A stretch of 64,000 nucleotides of DNA from Microlunatus capsulatus (GTDB lineage Bacteria > Actinomycetota > Actinomycetes > Propionibacteriales > Propionibacteriaceae), in NCBI RefSeq assembly GCF_017876495.1, contig NZ_JAGIOB010000001.1, forward strand, positions 4,092,001 through 4,156,000, written 5' to 3'. The stretch's first letter is position 1. Every line of letters starts with the position of its first letter. The position numbers and the translations under genes are program-made. Shown one piece after another: positions 1-8,942 of this stretch. A model generated the notes under the pieces. The model had not been told where the DNA came from. It worked only from the letters and a program-made list of their open reading frames with translations, and ran no database searches.

Positions 1-37
1 TCCGGCCAGGCCTGAGGGCCGGCCGGACGCCCGCGCG

Positions 38-880
38 TCAGACCTTGCGGAGGACGGCGACGACCTTGCCCAGGATCGAGGCGTGGTTGCCGTCGATCGG
101 GTCGTAGGCCGGGTTGTGCGGCATCAGCCAGACCTGGCCGTCGCGCCGCTTGAACGTCTTGACGGTCGCCTCGTCGTTGAGCAGCGCGGCGACGATGTCC
201 CCGTTCTCCGCCGTCGGCTGCTGCCGCACGACCACCCAGTCGCGGTCGCAGATGGCGGCCTCGATCATCGAGTCGCCGCGCACCTCGAGCAGGAACATCG
301 TGCCCTGGCCCACGAGCTGGTGCGGCAGGGCGAACACGTCCTCGATCCGCTCCTCGGCCAGGATCGGCCCGCCGGCCGCGATCCGGCCCAGGACCGGGAC
401 GTGCACGGGGGCGGGGTAGGCGTCGCCGCGGCCGGTGTCGTCGGTCTCCACCTCGGCCAGCACGGGGGGCCGGGGCGTGTCGGCCACCGCCGGCGCGACC
501 GGGCGGGCGTCGCCCTCGCCCGGCAGCAGCACCTCGAGCGCCCGCGGCCGGTTCGGGTCGCGGCGCAGGAAGCCCTTCTGCTCCAGGGTCTTCAGCTGGT
601 GGGCGACGCTCGAGGAGCTGGCCAGGCCCACGGCCTCGCCCATCTCCCGGATGCTCGGCGGGTAGCCGCGGCTGTCCACCGCCTCCTTGATGACCTCGAG
701 GACGCGGCGCTGGCGCGGGGTCAGGCCGTGCGCGTCGGCCGGGCCGTCGGGCAGCGAGCGGACCGTCCCGCTGGTCCCCAGCTGGGCCTCGACCTCGGCC
801 GCGCTGGGCCGTCCGCGCTTGCGCGTCCGGGGGGCGGGTGCGGGCCCGGTCGGGGAGGTGGGGTCGTCACGGTCTGCCAT
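38..880 (-). CDS. lexA: LexA, SOS-response transcriptional repressor
   Basis: This 280-residue protein is the self-cleaving repressor of DNA-damage genes. An N-terminal winged helix (about residues 52-118, beginning [12 protein letters not shown]) binds SOS boxes. The C-terminal S24 peptidase half shows the scissile Ala169-Gly170 bond (RIAAGGP), the catalytic Ser204 in RGDSMIEA and Lys241 in [10 protein letters not shown]. The start is the ATG beginning MADRDDP, because a LexA box lies about 33 bp upstream and the longer reading frame runs into the divergent promoter region. The roughly 50-residue Arg/Pro/Ala-rich N-terminal extension before the helix is long for LexA but common in actinomycetes. 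The gene is divergent from a small SOS-type membrane protein, the same arrangement as lexA and Rv2719c in Mycobacterium. Autoregulation is inferred from the box at 913-928. Confidence 0.97.
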   Translation of the reverse strand: MADRDDPTSPTGPAPAPRTRKRGRPSAAEVEAQLGTSGTVRSLPDGPADAHGLTPRQRRVLEVIKEAVDSRGYPPSIREMGEAVGLASSSSVAHQLKTLEQKGFLRRDPNRPRALEVLLPGEGDARPVAPAVADTPRPPVLAEVETDDTGRGDAYPAPVHVPVLGRIAAGGPILAEERIEDVFALPHQLVGQGTMFLLEVRGDSMIEAAICDRDWVVVRQQPTAENGDIVAALLNDEATVKTFKRRDGQVWLMPHNPAYDPIDGNHASILGKVVAVLRKV

Positions 881-912
881 GCGGCTGAATCTAGGGAAGC
901 CCCCGGGTGAAA

Positions 913-928
913 TCAAACACCTGTTCGA
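913..928. promoter_or_regulatory. LexA (SOS) box upstream of lexA
   Basis: The sequence TCAAACACCTGTTCGA matches the actinobacterial SOS consensus TCGAAC-N4-GTTCGA with one mismatch. It lies about 33 bp before the lexA start, in the position expected for autoregulation. Confidence 0.85.
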
Positions 929-1043
929 GCGTGTCGCGCCCGCGTCCTGCAGGCGGGCGCCGGGCTCGGCGCCGAGAACTGTCAGTGGTCCCTGGTGGGG
1001 TGAGGACATGAGCACCTCCGGAGCGGCGACCCTCGACCTCGGG

Positions 1044-1059
1044 TCGAACACGCTTTCGA
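1044..1059. promoter_or_regulatory. LexA (SOS) box in the divergent region
   Basis: TCGAACACGCTTTCGA matches TCGAAC-N4-GTTCGA except for one base in the right half. It is about 90 bp upstream of the small gene at 1148 and 160 bp from lexA. Confidence 0.75.
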
Positions 1060-1094
1060 ATGTGCTTGGCAGCCGCCGCCCCGTGCGGTACAAA

Positions 1095-1126
1095 TCAAAC
1101 ACACGTTCTATCGAACGTCTGTTCGA
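1095..1126. promoter_or_regulatory. Two directly abutting LexA boxes
   Basis: TCAAACACACGTTCTA (1095-1110) is followed with no gap by TCGAACGTCTGTTCGA (1111-1126); the second is a perfect consensus match. The pair ends about 21 bp before the start codon of the next gene, so bound LexA would cover its promoter or transcription start. Confidence 0.88.
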
Positions 1127-1147
1127 CATCTCCTGAGGAGCTCGACC

Positions 1148-1528
1148 ATGGACGTCACCACCCTCGAGGCACCGCTCGGCACCACCGCGACCGGCTCCCG
1201 CAGCACGGCCCGGACCGCCGCGCCCACCCGGGCACCGGGCCGGCCCCGCCGTCGCACGGGCCGGGGGACCGGTCCGCAGGCCCGGCCCGACCGTCCGCTC
1301 GCCGGCGGCACCCGGGTGCCGCGGCCGCAGTCCTGCGCCGTCGTGGCGCCTGCGGTCTCCGTGGCCGCCGCCCCTGGCTGGCGGCTCACCGAGCGGGGGA
1401 TCGCCCTGGTGCTGGTAACCGGCCTGTTGGTCGTCACCGCCGCCCTCACCGTGGTCGGCCTGACCGCCCTGCGCGTCACCGGCGAGCGCTACGCCGACGT
1501 CGGCCAGACGGTCCTCGTCCAGCCCTGA
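1148..1528 (+). CDS. SOS-induced DivS/ChiZ-like small membrane protein lacking LysM
   Basis: This 126-residue protein has a basic, Pro/Arg-rich cytoplasmic N-terminus, then [12 protein letters not shown] leading into one membrane segment (about residues 84-108) and a very short outside tail. Position next to lexA, three upstream SOS boxes and the RLTxRG-plus-TM layout match the actinobacterial cell-division inhibitors DivS (Corynebacterium) and ChiZ/Rv2719c. Those carry a C-terminal LysM domain. Here the protein stops at TVLVQP, just where a LysM would begin, and the +1 frame after the stop shows no LysM either. The start ATG has a GAGGAG ribosome site 8 nt upstream. A role in halting division during DNA damage is inferred; the missing LysM makes mechanism uncertain. 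Confidence 0.75.
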   Translation: MDVTTLEAPLGTTATGSRSTARTAAPTRAPGRPRRRTGRGTGPQARPDRPLAGGTRVPRPQSCAVVAPAVSVAAAPGWRLTERGIALVLVTGLLVVTAALTVVGLTALRVTGERYADVGQTVLVQP

Positions 1529-1592
1529 GCTCCCCACCGCCCGCCCGGTCGATGACGACCCGTCCGGCCCCGGCGGCGGGCAGAATGGCCCC

Positions 1593-2012
1593 GTGAGCAC
1601 CCCGTCGTCGGCCCCGACCTTCCGCGCCACCCGCGGACTGGGCTACCTCGCCGGCACGGCGGTCTTCGGCGTCGGCGTCAGCGGCGTCTACGCGGCGACC
1701 GGCCTGGGGCTCCCGTGCCCCTTCCTGATGGCGACCGGCTGGGAGTGCCCCCTCTGCGGCGGAACCCGGCTCGGCAGCGCCCTGCTGCACGGCGACCTCG
1801 TCGCCGCCTTCCTCTACAACCCGGTCGTCCTGGTGGGCCTGGTGGTCGTCTCCGTGCTGGGGGTGCTGTGGACGCTGGAGGCCCTGGGCGGCCCGGCCGT
1901 CCGGCTGCCCGCACGGGTGGCCACCCGCGTCGCTCGGGTCCACCCGACCCGGTGGCTCGTCCTCGGTCTCGTGGCCGCGGCCGCCTTCGTGGTGCTGCGC
2001 AACCTGCTCTGA
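1593..2012 (+). CDS. DUF2752 family membrane protein
   Basis: The 139-residue protein has about three membrane segments and the DUF2752 signature [18 protein letters not shown] (about residues 42-59), with two closely spaced Cys pairs. The function of the family is unknown; the cysteines could bind metal or a redox group. A GTG start is used; no strong ribosome-binding site is visible. Confidence 0.85.
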   Translation: MSTPSSAPTFRATRGLGYLAGTAVFGVGVSGVYAATGLGLPCPFLMATGWECPLCGGTRLGSALLHGDLVAAFLYNPVVLVGLVVVSVLGVLWTLEALGGPAVRLPARVATRVARVHPTRWLVLGLVAAAAFVVLRNLL

Positions 2013-2187
2013 CCTGGGCGGGCGCCGTCACCGGTTCCTCCCCGGCCCCACCCCACCCCTCCCGTCGTCGGCGGCGGCTCCCGCACGCCCTCCGGACGTG
2101 CGCGGCAGCGCCCCGGACCGCTCGTGGACAGGGCGCCACGCCCGGGGGACTGGCTCTTGCAGTCGACGACGAGCGGACGTACGCTCT

Positions 2188-2232
2188 CTACATCTAGTAG
2201 TTACACCGGTGTTCTTCCTCCACAGGTAGTGG
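2188..2232 (+). promoter_or_regulatory. Tandem NrdR boxes upstream of nrdR-nrdJ
   Basis: Two 13-bp imperfect palindromes, CTACATCTAGTAG (2188-2200) and CCACAGGTAGTGG (2220-2232), sit 32 bp apart start to start. NrdR boxes of ribonucleotide reductase operons come in pairs about three helical turns apart with this symmetry. The second is the less canonical. They lie about 95 bp before nrdR and would give autoregulation plus control of nrdJ. Confidence 0.65.
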
Positions 2233-2325
2233 TTGGTCGTCCACATCGATCCACAGCACGGTCCACACGCTCTGCACAGGGTTGTCCCCAGGACAGCCCG
2301 CGGAGGCCCCCGGGAGGAGTCGCAC

Positions 2326-2874
2326 GTGTTCTGCCCCTACTGCCGTCACCACGACTCCAAGGTCCTGGACTCGCGCACCGCCGAGGACGGCTCGAGCATC
2401 CGCCGTCGTCGCCAGTGCCCGTCCTGCGAGCGCCGCTTCACCACCGTCGAGCAGATGCAGCTCGTGGTGGTCAAGCGCAGCGGCGTCGTCGAGCCGTTCG
2501 CCCGGGAGAAGGTGATCGGCGGCGTCCGGAAGGCCTGCAAGGGCCGTCCCGTCACCGAGGACCAGCTCGCCCGGCTCGGCCAGGTGGTCGAGGACGCCCT
2601 GCGCGCCTGCGGTTCGCCGGAGGTGCCGGCCGACGAGGTCGGCGTCGCCATCCTCGGCCCGCTCCGCGACCTCGACCAGGTGGCCTACCTGCGCTTCGCC
2701 AGCGTCTACCGGCAGTTCCGCTCCGTCGACGACTTCGAGGCCGAGATCGCCCTGCTCCGGGTGGAGCAGGACCCGACCGGCATCGAGCCCCTCATCCCCG
2801 ACCCGGTCGCGAAGCAGAAGGTCAGCTCCTTCACCCCGCACCGGCTGACCCCCGGCCGCAAGGCCCCGCCGTAG
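2326..2874 (+). CDS. nrdR: Transcriptional repressor NrdR
   Basis: This 182-residue regulator represses ribonucleotide reductase genes in response to ATP/dATP. It begins with a zinc ribbon (Cys3/Cys6 and Cys31/Cys34 in FCPYC and QCPSC) followed by an ATP-cone domain (about residues 46-137, starting [13 protein letters not shown]). The GTG start places FCPYC at the N-terminus as in all family members and has a GGGAGGAG ribosome site. The tail after about residue 150 is slightly longer than usual. It precedes nrdJ, as in other actinomycetes. Confidence 0.96.
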   Translation: MFCPYCRHHDSKVLDSRTAEDGSSIRRRRQCPSCERRFTTVEQMQLVVVKRSGVVEPFAREKVIGGVRKACKGRPVTEDQLARLGQVVEDALRACGSPEVPADEVGVAILGPLRDLDQVAYLRFASVYRQFRSVDDFEAEIALLRVEQDPTGIEPLIPDPVAKQKVSSFTPHRLTPGRKAPP

Positions 2875-3013
2875 GGCTCGCGCCCCGCCCCCGACCCCGG
2901 GGCAGGGTTCGCGCCGCCGGGGAAGGCCGCGTGAGCCCAGCCCCGGTTCCACGCCCGCCGGACCCGGTCCGCCCGGCACCACCTGATCCGCACGACCTGA
3001 ACCACTCGACCAG

Positions 3014-3080
3014 CACGACGCTCCACCGGCACGACGCTCCACCGGCACGACGCTCCACCGGCACAACGCTCCACCGGCAC
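3014..3080 (+). repeat. Four tandem copies of a 16-bp unit before nrdJ
   Basis: The unit CACGACGCTCCACCGG is repeated four times without gaps (3014-3077), the last copy with one change, and ends in a partial fifth unit. It lies in the 306-bp space between nrdR and nrdJ. No protein is read through it and its function is not known. Copy number could vary between strains. Confidence 0.9.
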
Positions 3081-3180
3081 CGCCTCGCGCGGCTGCCGCG
3101 GTCCCTCGGGACCACGTACTCGGGGGAACCCACCGTCAGCACCGCCCGGCGAGACGCCGGGCAGCAGAGGAAGGCACCAC

Positions 3181-6060
3181 ATGACCGACATCGCTCGTCC
3201 GGCGAACGGACGCCCGGACGCGAAGCGGCCGAGCCGCGGCAAGAACGCCGGCCTGACCATCGACCGCGTCTTCACCACCGAGGGCGTCCACCCGTACGAC
3301 GACGTCGTCTGGGAGCGCCGTGACGTCGTCCAGACCAACTGGAAGACCGGCGAGACCGTCTTCGAGCAGAAGGCCGTGGAGTTCCCCGACTTCTGGAGCG
3401 TCAACGCCTCCACGATCGTCACCACCAAGTACTTCCGCGGCGCCCTCGGCTCCCCGCAGCGCGAGCAGGGCCTGCGCCAGCTCATCGACCGCGTGGTGCA
3501 CACCTACCGCCGGGCCGGCGAGGAGAACGGCTACTTCGCCACGCCCGCCGACGCCGAGGTGTTCGAGCACGAGATCACCTGGATGCTGCTGCACCAGCAC
3601 TTCTCGTTCAACTCGCCCGTCTGGTTCAACGTCGGCACCCAGTCGCCGCAGCAGGTCAGCGCCTGCTTCATCCTCAGCGTCGACGACTCGATGGACTCGA
3701 TCCTCAACTGGTACCGCGAGGAGGGCTTCATCTTCAAGGGCGGCTCCGGCGCCGGCCTCAACCTCTCCCGCATCCGCTCGTCGAAGGAGCTGCTGAGCTC
3801 GGGCGGCACCGCCTCGGGCCCGGTCTCCTTCATGCGCGGCGCGGACGCCAGCGCGGGCACCATCAAGTCCGGCGGCGCCACCCGCCGCGCGGCCAAGATG
3901 GTCGTCCTCGACGTCGACCACCCCGACATCGAGGAGTTCATCGAGACCAAGGCGAGCGAGGAGAACAAGATCCGCGCGCTGCGCGACGCCGGGTTCGACA
4001 TGGACCTCGGCGGCAAGGACATCACCTCGGTCCAGTACCAGAACGCCAACAACTCGGTCCGGGTCAACGACGAGTTCATGCGCGCCGTCGAGGACGGCAA
4101 GCCCTTCGGCCTGCGCGCCCGCAGCGACGGCAGCGTCATCGAGACCGTCGACGCCCGCGAGCTCTGGGGCAAGATCGCCCAGGCCGCGTGGGCCTGCGCC
4201 GACCCGGGCATCCAGTACGACGACACGATCAACGACTGGCACACCACCCCGGAGTCGGGCCGGATCACCGCGTCCAACCCCTGCTCGGAGTACATGAGCC
4301 TGGACAACTCCTCCTGCAACCTGGCCAGCCTCAACCTGCTCAAGTTCCTCACCGACGACGACCAGTTCGACGCCGAGAAGTTCGAGCAGGCCGTCGAGCT
4401 GATCATCACCGCGATGGACATCTCCATCTGCTTCGCCGACTTCCCCACCGAGGCGATCGGCCAGACCACGCGCGACTACCGCCAGCTGGGCATCGGCTAC
4501 GCCAACCTCGGCGCGCTGCTGATGGCCACCGGCCACGGCTACGACTCCGACGGCGGCCGCGCCTTCGCCGCCGCGGTCACCTCGCTGATGACTGGCACCT
4601 CCTACCGCCGCTCGGCGGAGCTGGCCGCCATCGTCGGCCCGTACGCCGGCTACGCGCAGAACGCCACGGCCCACAAGCGCGTCATGCGCAAGCACCAGGC
4701 GGCGAACGACTCGCTGCGCACCGTCGGCTCGCTGGACACCCACGTCCAGCAGCGCGCGACCCGCGCGTGGGAGGCCGTCATCAAGCTGGGCGAGTCCAAC
4801 GGCTACCGCAACGCCCAGGCCTCGGTGCTGGCCCCGACCGGCACCATCGGCTTCATGATGGACTGCGACACCACCGGCATCGAGCCGGACTTCTCGCTGG
4901 TCAAGTTCAAGAAGCTCGTCGGCGGCGGCTCGATGCAGATCGTCAACCAGACGATCCCGCGGGCGCTGCGCCGGATGGGCTACGCGACCGAGACCGTCGA
5001 GGCCATCGTCGAGTTCATCGCCGAGCACGGCCACGTCATCGACGCGCCGGGCCTGAAGCTGGAGCACTACGAGGTCTTCGACACCGCGATGGGCGCCCGG
5101 GCGATCAAGCCCATGGGCCACGTCCGGATGATGGCGGCCGCGCAGCCGTTCCTCTCCGGCGCCATCTCCAAGACGGTCAACCTGCCCGAGACCGCGTCGG
5201 TGGAGGACATCGCCGAGGTCTACCTGCAGGGCTGGAAGTACGGCCTCAAGGCGCTCGCGGTCTACCGCGACAACTGCAAGGTCGGCCAGCCGCTGAGCGA
5301 CGGCGGCAAGAAGGCCGACGCCGCGAAGCCCGACGAGACGGCCCCGGCCGCCGAGCCGACCGTGGTCGAGAAGATCGTCTACCGGCCCACCCGCAACCGG
5401 CTGCCGAAGTCCCGCCCGAGCCGCACCACCTCGTTCTCGGTGGGCGGGGCCGAGGGGTACATGACCTCGGGGTCCTACCCCGACGACGGCCTGGGCGAGG
5501 TCTTCCTCAAGCTCGGCAAGCAGGGCTCGACCCTGGCCGGGGTGATGGACGCCTTCTCGATCGCGGTGTCCATCGGCCTGCAGTACGGCGTGCCGCTGGA
5601 GACCTTCGTGCAGAAGTTCACCAACCTGAAGTTCGAGCCGGCCGGTCTGACCGACGACTCCGACATCCGGATGGCTCAGTCGATCATGGACTACATCTTC
5701 CGGCGGCTGGCGCTGGACTACCTGTCCTTCGACGAGCGGGCCGAGCTGGGCATCTACACCGCCACCGAGCGGGCCCGTCAGGTCGAGACCGGCTCCTACC
5801 TGCCGGAGGAGGACGTCACCGAGGCCGAGTCGCTCAAGAACGACGCGGGCGACGACGTCGACACCAGCCTGCTCGACGAGCCGGAGGTGGCCGCGGCCCG
5901 TCCGGCGCCGTCCACGGCCCGGACGACGTCGGAGCTGTTCGAGTCGCTCACCGGGACCAGCGTCGACGCGCCGCTGTGCCTCACCTGCGGCACGAAGATG
6001 CGGCCGAGCGGGTCCTGCTACGTCTGCGAGGGCTGCGGCTCGACCAGCGGCTGCAGCTGA
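3181..6060 (+). CDS. nrdJ: Vitamin B12-dependent ribonucleotide reductase (class II)
   Basis: The 959-residue enzyme reduces ribonucleotides to deoxyribonucleotides using adenosylcobalamin, so it needs no oxygen and no separate radical subunit. Visible signatures are NSPVWFNVG with SACFILSVDD (first active-site Cys), NPCSEYMSLDNSSCNLASLN (active-site Cys/Glu loop), APTGTIGFMMDCDTTGIEPD, and a C-terminal zinc-ribbon/redox tail CLTCGTK...CYVCEGCGSTSGC. A lower-complexity stretch (about residues 705-745) links the barrel to a C-terminal module. ATG start with a GAGGAAGG ribosome site. The pair nrdR-nrdJ and the upstream NrdR boxes suggest repression when dNTPs are plentiful. Confidence 0.97.
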   Translation: MTDIARPANGRPDAKRPSRGKNAGLTIDRVFTTEGVHPYDDVVWERRDVVQTNWKTGETVFEQKAVEFPDFWSVNASTIVTTKYFRGALGSPQREQGLRQLIDRVVHTYRRAGEENGYFATPADAEVFEHEITWMLLHQHFSFNSPVWFNVGTQSPQQVSACFILSVDDSMDSILNWYREEGFIFKGGSGAGLNLSRIRSSKELLSSGGTASGPVSFMRGADASAGTIKSGGATRRAAKMVVLDVDHPDIEEFIETKASEENKIRALRDAGFDMDLGGKDITSVQYQNANNSVRVNDEFMRAVEDGKPFGLRARSDGSVIETVDARELWGKIAQAAWACADPGIQYDDTINDWHTTPESGRITASNPCSEYMSLDNSSCNLASLNLLKFLTDDDQFDAEKFEQAVELIITAMDISICFADFPTEAIGQTTRDYRQLGIGYANLGALLMATGHGYDSDGGRAFAAAVTSLMTGTSYRRSAELAAIVGPYAGYAQNATAHKRVMRKHQAANDSLRTVGSLDTHVQQRATRAWEAVIKLGESNGYRNAQASVLAPTGTIGFMMDCDTTGIEPDFSLVKFKKLVGGGSMQIVNQTIPRALRRMGYATETVEAIVEFIAEHGHVIDAPGLKLEHYEVFDTAMGARAIKPMGHVRMMAAAQPFLSGAISKTVNLPETASVEDIAEVYLQGWKYGLKALAVYRDNCKVGQPLSDGGKKADAAKPDETAPAAEPTVVEKIVYRPTRNRLPKSRPSRTTSFSVGGAEGYMTSGSYPDDGLGEVFLKLGKQGSTLAGVMDAFSIAVSIGLQYGVPLETFVQKFTNLKFEPAGLTDDSDIRMAQSIMDYIFRRLALDYLSFDERAELGIYTATERARQVETGSYLPEEDVTEAESLKNDAGDDVDTSLLDEPEVAAARPAPSTARTTSELFESLTGTSVDAPLCLTCGTKMRPSGSCYVCEGCGSTSGCS

Positions 6061-6090
6061 CGCCCGACCCCGAGCGCCCCGTGCGCTGAC

Positions 6091-6125
6091 GACGGCCCGG
6101 TCCCCTCGCGGGGGGCCGGGCCGTC
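6091..6125 (+). terminator. Hairpin terminator after nrdJ
   Basis: A GC-rich inverted repeat with arms GACGGCCCGG and CCGGGCCGTC encloses a CCCC/GGGG inner stem, 30 bp after the nrdJ stop. There is no strong T-run, as is common in actinomycetes. Confidence 0.6.
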
Positions 6126-6166
6126 GCCCGTTGCCGGGGTCGTGGCGCCGCCGGGCGCCGGTCGGC

Positions 6167-6649
6167 TCAGGAGCTGACGAGCGGGCCGCGGGCGGAAGCC
6201 GCCGGGCGGATGAGCACGCCGAGGCCGATCCCCGCGGCGGCGGGCACCGCCACCAGCAGGGCGAAGATCACCAGCGAGCTGGGCAGGTCCGCCCGGGTGT
6301 CGGCGAAGGCCTCGGCGAGACCCGGGTAGGCGCCCGGCCCGGTGACCATCGACCGCAGCTGGACGACCTGCTCGAGCACGGCGACGAGCACCGCGACGCC
6401 GGCCCAGCCGGCCACCAGGCGCACCCGGTCGCGCTGGCGCATGCCGTCGACCAGGGCGACGGCGAAGGCGAGCGCGGACAGCGCGAGGAAGGCCGTGAGG
6501 CCGGCGGCCAGCGGGTCCGACTCCGTGGAGACGGCCGCGAGGAGCTCGACGGCGGCGACGAGGCCGACCGCGCGGAGGGCGACGTCGAGCAGCGTGCGGG
6601 CGACGCGGTGGCTGGCCGGGACGGCGGGGGAGGGGCGGTGAGGAGTCAT
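6167..6649 (-). CDS. Predicted four-helix membrane protein of unknown function
   Basis: The 160-residue protein has about four hydrophobic segments (residues 22-44, 48-68, 79-98 and 127-149) and no recognised catalytic motif. The ATG start beginning MTPHRPSP has GGGAGG 9 nt upstream, which favours it over a start 18 codons earlier. It is followed on the same strand, upstream, by a divergent spacer and the two-component pair; no link to that pair is evident. Confidence 0.7.
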   Translation of the reverse strand: MTPHRPSPAVPASHRVARTLLDVALRAVGLVAAVELLAAVSTESDPLAAGLTAFLALSALAFAVALVDGMRQRDRVRLVAGWAGVAVLVAVLEQVVQLRSMVTGPGAYPGLAEAFADTRADLPSSLVIFALLVAVPAAAGIGLGVLIRPAASARGPLVSS

Positions 6650-6728
6650 GGCTCGAGCCTCCCGCCCGGGCGCGGTGCCGCGCGTCCCCCCGTGGGTGCG
6701 CACCGCTCCACCCGCGGGTGGAACCCGC

Positions 6729-7400
6729 TCACGCCCCGTCCTCGGCGGGACCGCCGACCAGCCCGCTGGCGTAGGCCAGGATCACCAGCGCGACCCGGTC
6801 GCGGCGGCCGGCCCGGGCCAGGATCCGGCCGACGTGGGTCTTCACCGTGGCCTCGGCGAGGTACAGCTCGGCGGCGATCTCGGGGTTGGTGCGGCCGCGG
6901 GCGATGGCGGTGAGGATCTCGCGCTCGCGCGGGCTCAGCGACGCGACCACGGCGACGGCGTCGGGGTCGCGGGTGGTGGTGCGGCCGTAGCGCTCGACCA
7001 GCCGGCGCGTGGTGCTGGGCGCGAGCACCGTCTCACCCAGTGCGACGCTGCGCACCGCGGCCAGCAGGTCGGCCGGCGGGCAGTCCTTGAGCAGGAAGCC
7101 CGACGCCCCGGCCCGGAGCGCCCGGTAGGCGTACTCGTCCAGGTCGAAGGTGGTGAGCATCAGCACCCGCGGCACCGGACCGGGCCGGGCCAGCAGCCGC
7201 CCCGTCGTCGCCACCCCGTCCAGCCGGGGCATCCGGACGTCCATCAGCACGACGTCGCAGGGGAGCCCGCGCAGCTGGGCCAGGGCGTCCTCGCCGTCGC
7301 CCGCCTGGCCGACGACCTGCAGGTCGGGCTGGGAGTCGAGGACCATGGCGAAGCCCGCGCGCACCAGCTCCTGGTCGTCGACGACGAACACCGAGATCAC
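6729..7400 (-). CDS. NarL/FixJ-type response regulator
   Basis: The 223-residue protein has an N-terminal receiver with acidic pocket Asp8/Asp9, phospho-acceptor Asp54 (VVLMDVRMP) and conserved Lys in FLLKD. A C-terminal LuxR helix-turn-helix (about residues 155-212, LSPREREILTAIARG...VKTHVGRIL) binds DNA. The GTG start overlaps the stop of the kinase gene (GTGA), so the two are translationally coupled. The target genes cannot be told from the sequence. Confidence 0.93.
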   Translation of the reverse strand: MISVFVVDDQELVRAGFAMVLDSQPDLQVVGQAGDGEDALAQLRGLPCDVVLMDVRMPRLDGVATTGRLLARPGPVPRVLMLTTFDLDEYAYRALRAGASGFLLKDCPPADLLAAVRSVALGETVLAPSTTRRLVERYGRTTTRDPDAVAVVASLSPREREILTAIARGRTNPEIAAELYLAEATVKTHVGRILARAGRRDRVALVILAYASGLVGGPAEDGA

Positions 7401-8671
7401 CGGGCCACCCCGTCCCGGGAGTCCGGTGCGCCGCCGGCGCTGACCGGCATCCACGCCGTCACCGCGAAGCCGCCGCCGGGCAGGGGGCCCACCCGCGTGC
7501 GTCCGCCGGTCGCGGTGACCCGCTCGCGCAGCCCGGTGAGCCCGACGCCGGGCGACGGCGCGGCGGGGGCGCCCGTCGCGGGGTCGGCCGGGTTCCGGCC
7601 GGAGTCCTCGACGCTCACGAGCAGCTCCTCGTCGGTGCGGCGCAGGGTGACGGCGACGACGTGGCCGCCGTGCCGCCGCGCGTTGGTCAAGCTCTCCTGG
7701 ACCACCCGGTAGGCGGTCAGGGAGGTGAGGTCGGAGAGGGTGCTGAGGTCGCCGTCGGTTGCGAGGGTGACGTCGGCGCCCGCGGCCCGTGCCTCGGCCA
7801 CGAGGGCGTCGAGCCGCTGCAGGCCGGGGGCGGGCGCCGCGGGGGCGCTGCCGGCGTCCTCGGCCCGGAGCAGGCCCAGCAGCTGGCGCATCTCCTGCAG
7901 GGCCGTCCGGCCCGTGGTCGCGATCTGGGCCAGCGCGGTCCGCGCGGTGTCGGCGTCCGGCGGCAGGGTGTAGGCGGCGCCGTCCGCCTGGACCACCATC
8001 ACGGTGAGGCCGTGGGCCACCACGTCGTGCATCTCGCGCGCGATCCGGGTGCGCTCGGCGGCGGCGCTGAGCTCGGCGAGCTGGCTGCGCTCGCGCTCCA
8101 GCTGGTCGGCCCGCTGGCGGACGGCCATGTCGCCCTCGCGCGCGCGTCGGGCCTGCTCGCCGAAGGCCCAGGCGGCGACCACGAGCACGGCCGCGCCGGC
8201 GGTGCTGAGGGCCGGCACCGCGGTGAGGTCGGCCCCGCCCAGCCGCCGGTCGAGGTAGCCCCAGAAGCCGCGCGCGGCGCCGACCGCGACCAGCAGCAGG
8301 CCCGCGGCGAGCCCCAGCAGGCCGGTGCGGCGGTCGGTCCAGCCGCCGAGCGTGCCCAGCGCCAGCAGCACGGCGGCGTCGTGGAAGCCGATGGGCACCG
8401 CGAGCGCGGCCTGCACCAGGGTGGCGCCGACGACGAGGGCGGCGGCCAGCCGGGGCCGCGAGCGGCGGAGCGCGAGCGGCAGCACGACGAGGGGCACGAA
8501 GACCCAGTCCGCCGGGTCCAGGCCGGCCGAGAGCACCTTGAGCAGCACGGCGGACAGACCCGTCAGCAGCACCGCCAGGGCCAGGTCGGACAGCTGCGCC
8601 GACCGGGGGAGCGCGGGCACCGCGGTGTCCCCGGCCCCGGTCGGGGCGGTCGACGACACGCGATCGGGCAC
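7397..8671 (-). CDS. NarL-family sensor histidine kinase
   Basis: The 424-residue membrane kinase has five to six hydrophobic segments in its first 170 residues, then a coiled dimerisation segment and a HisKA_3 domain with the phospho-acceptor His215 in REMHDVVAHG. A HATPase domain follows (N-box near ESLTNARRHGG, later GVGLTGLRERV). The GTG start beginning MPDRVSS was chosen because further upstream the frame enters the promoter of the divergent flavoprotein gene. It forms an operon with the overlapping response regulator downstream. No separate extracellular sensor domain is seen, so the signal is probably sensed in or near the membrane. Confidence 0.92.
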   Translation of the reverse strand: MPDRVSSTAPTGAGDTAVPALPRSAQLSDLALAVLLTGLSAVLLKVLSAGLDPADWVFVPLVVLPLALRRSRPRLAAALVVGATLVQAALAVPIGFHDAAVLLALGTLGGWTDRRTGLLGLAAGLLLVAVGAARGFWGYLDRRLGGADLTAVPALSTAGAAVLVVAAWAFGEQARRAREGDMAVRQRADQLERERSQLAELSAAAERTRIAREMHDVVAHGLTVMVVQADGAAYTLPPDADTARTALAQIATTGRTALQEMRQLLGLLRAEDAGSAPAAPAPGLQRLDALVAEARAAGADVTLATDGDLSTLSDLTSLTAYRVVQESLTNARRHGGHVVAVTLRRTDEELLVSVEDSGRNPADPATGAPAAPSPGVGLTGLRERVTATGGRTRVGPLPGGGFAVTAWMPVSAGGAPDSRDGVAR

Positions 8672-8942
8672 GCGGCACCCTAGCGCGGCGCGCCGCGCGG
8701 ACGGGGAGGTCGAGGGCCGGCGCCCGGTCCGGCCCCGGTCGGACAGGTCGAGGCCGGAGCTCTGCCGGACGTCGTGGCGGCCCGCCCCGGTGCGGTGCGC
8801 GTCCCGCCGCTGAGCGCGCCGACCGGGGCAGCCGTCGGCGCCGCCCGACCGCTGGGCCGTTCGTGCACCTGACCGGGTGGCGGCGACCTCGCTAGCGTCG
8901 GCAGACGGGGCGGCTCCGCACCTCCGAGTCCGAGGGGGACCC

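Noticed and set aside
2880-3000. Cobalamin riboswitch before nrdJ
   Set aside because: GGGGAAGGCCGCGTGAG loosely recalls the B12-box region, but the conserved GCCACTG box is absent and in known cases the riboswitch controls the B12-independent reductase, not nrdJ.
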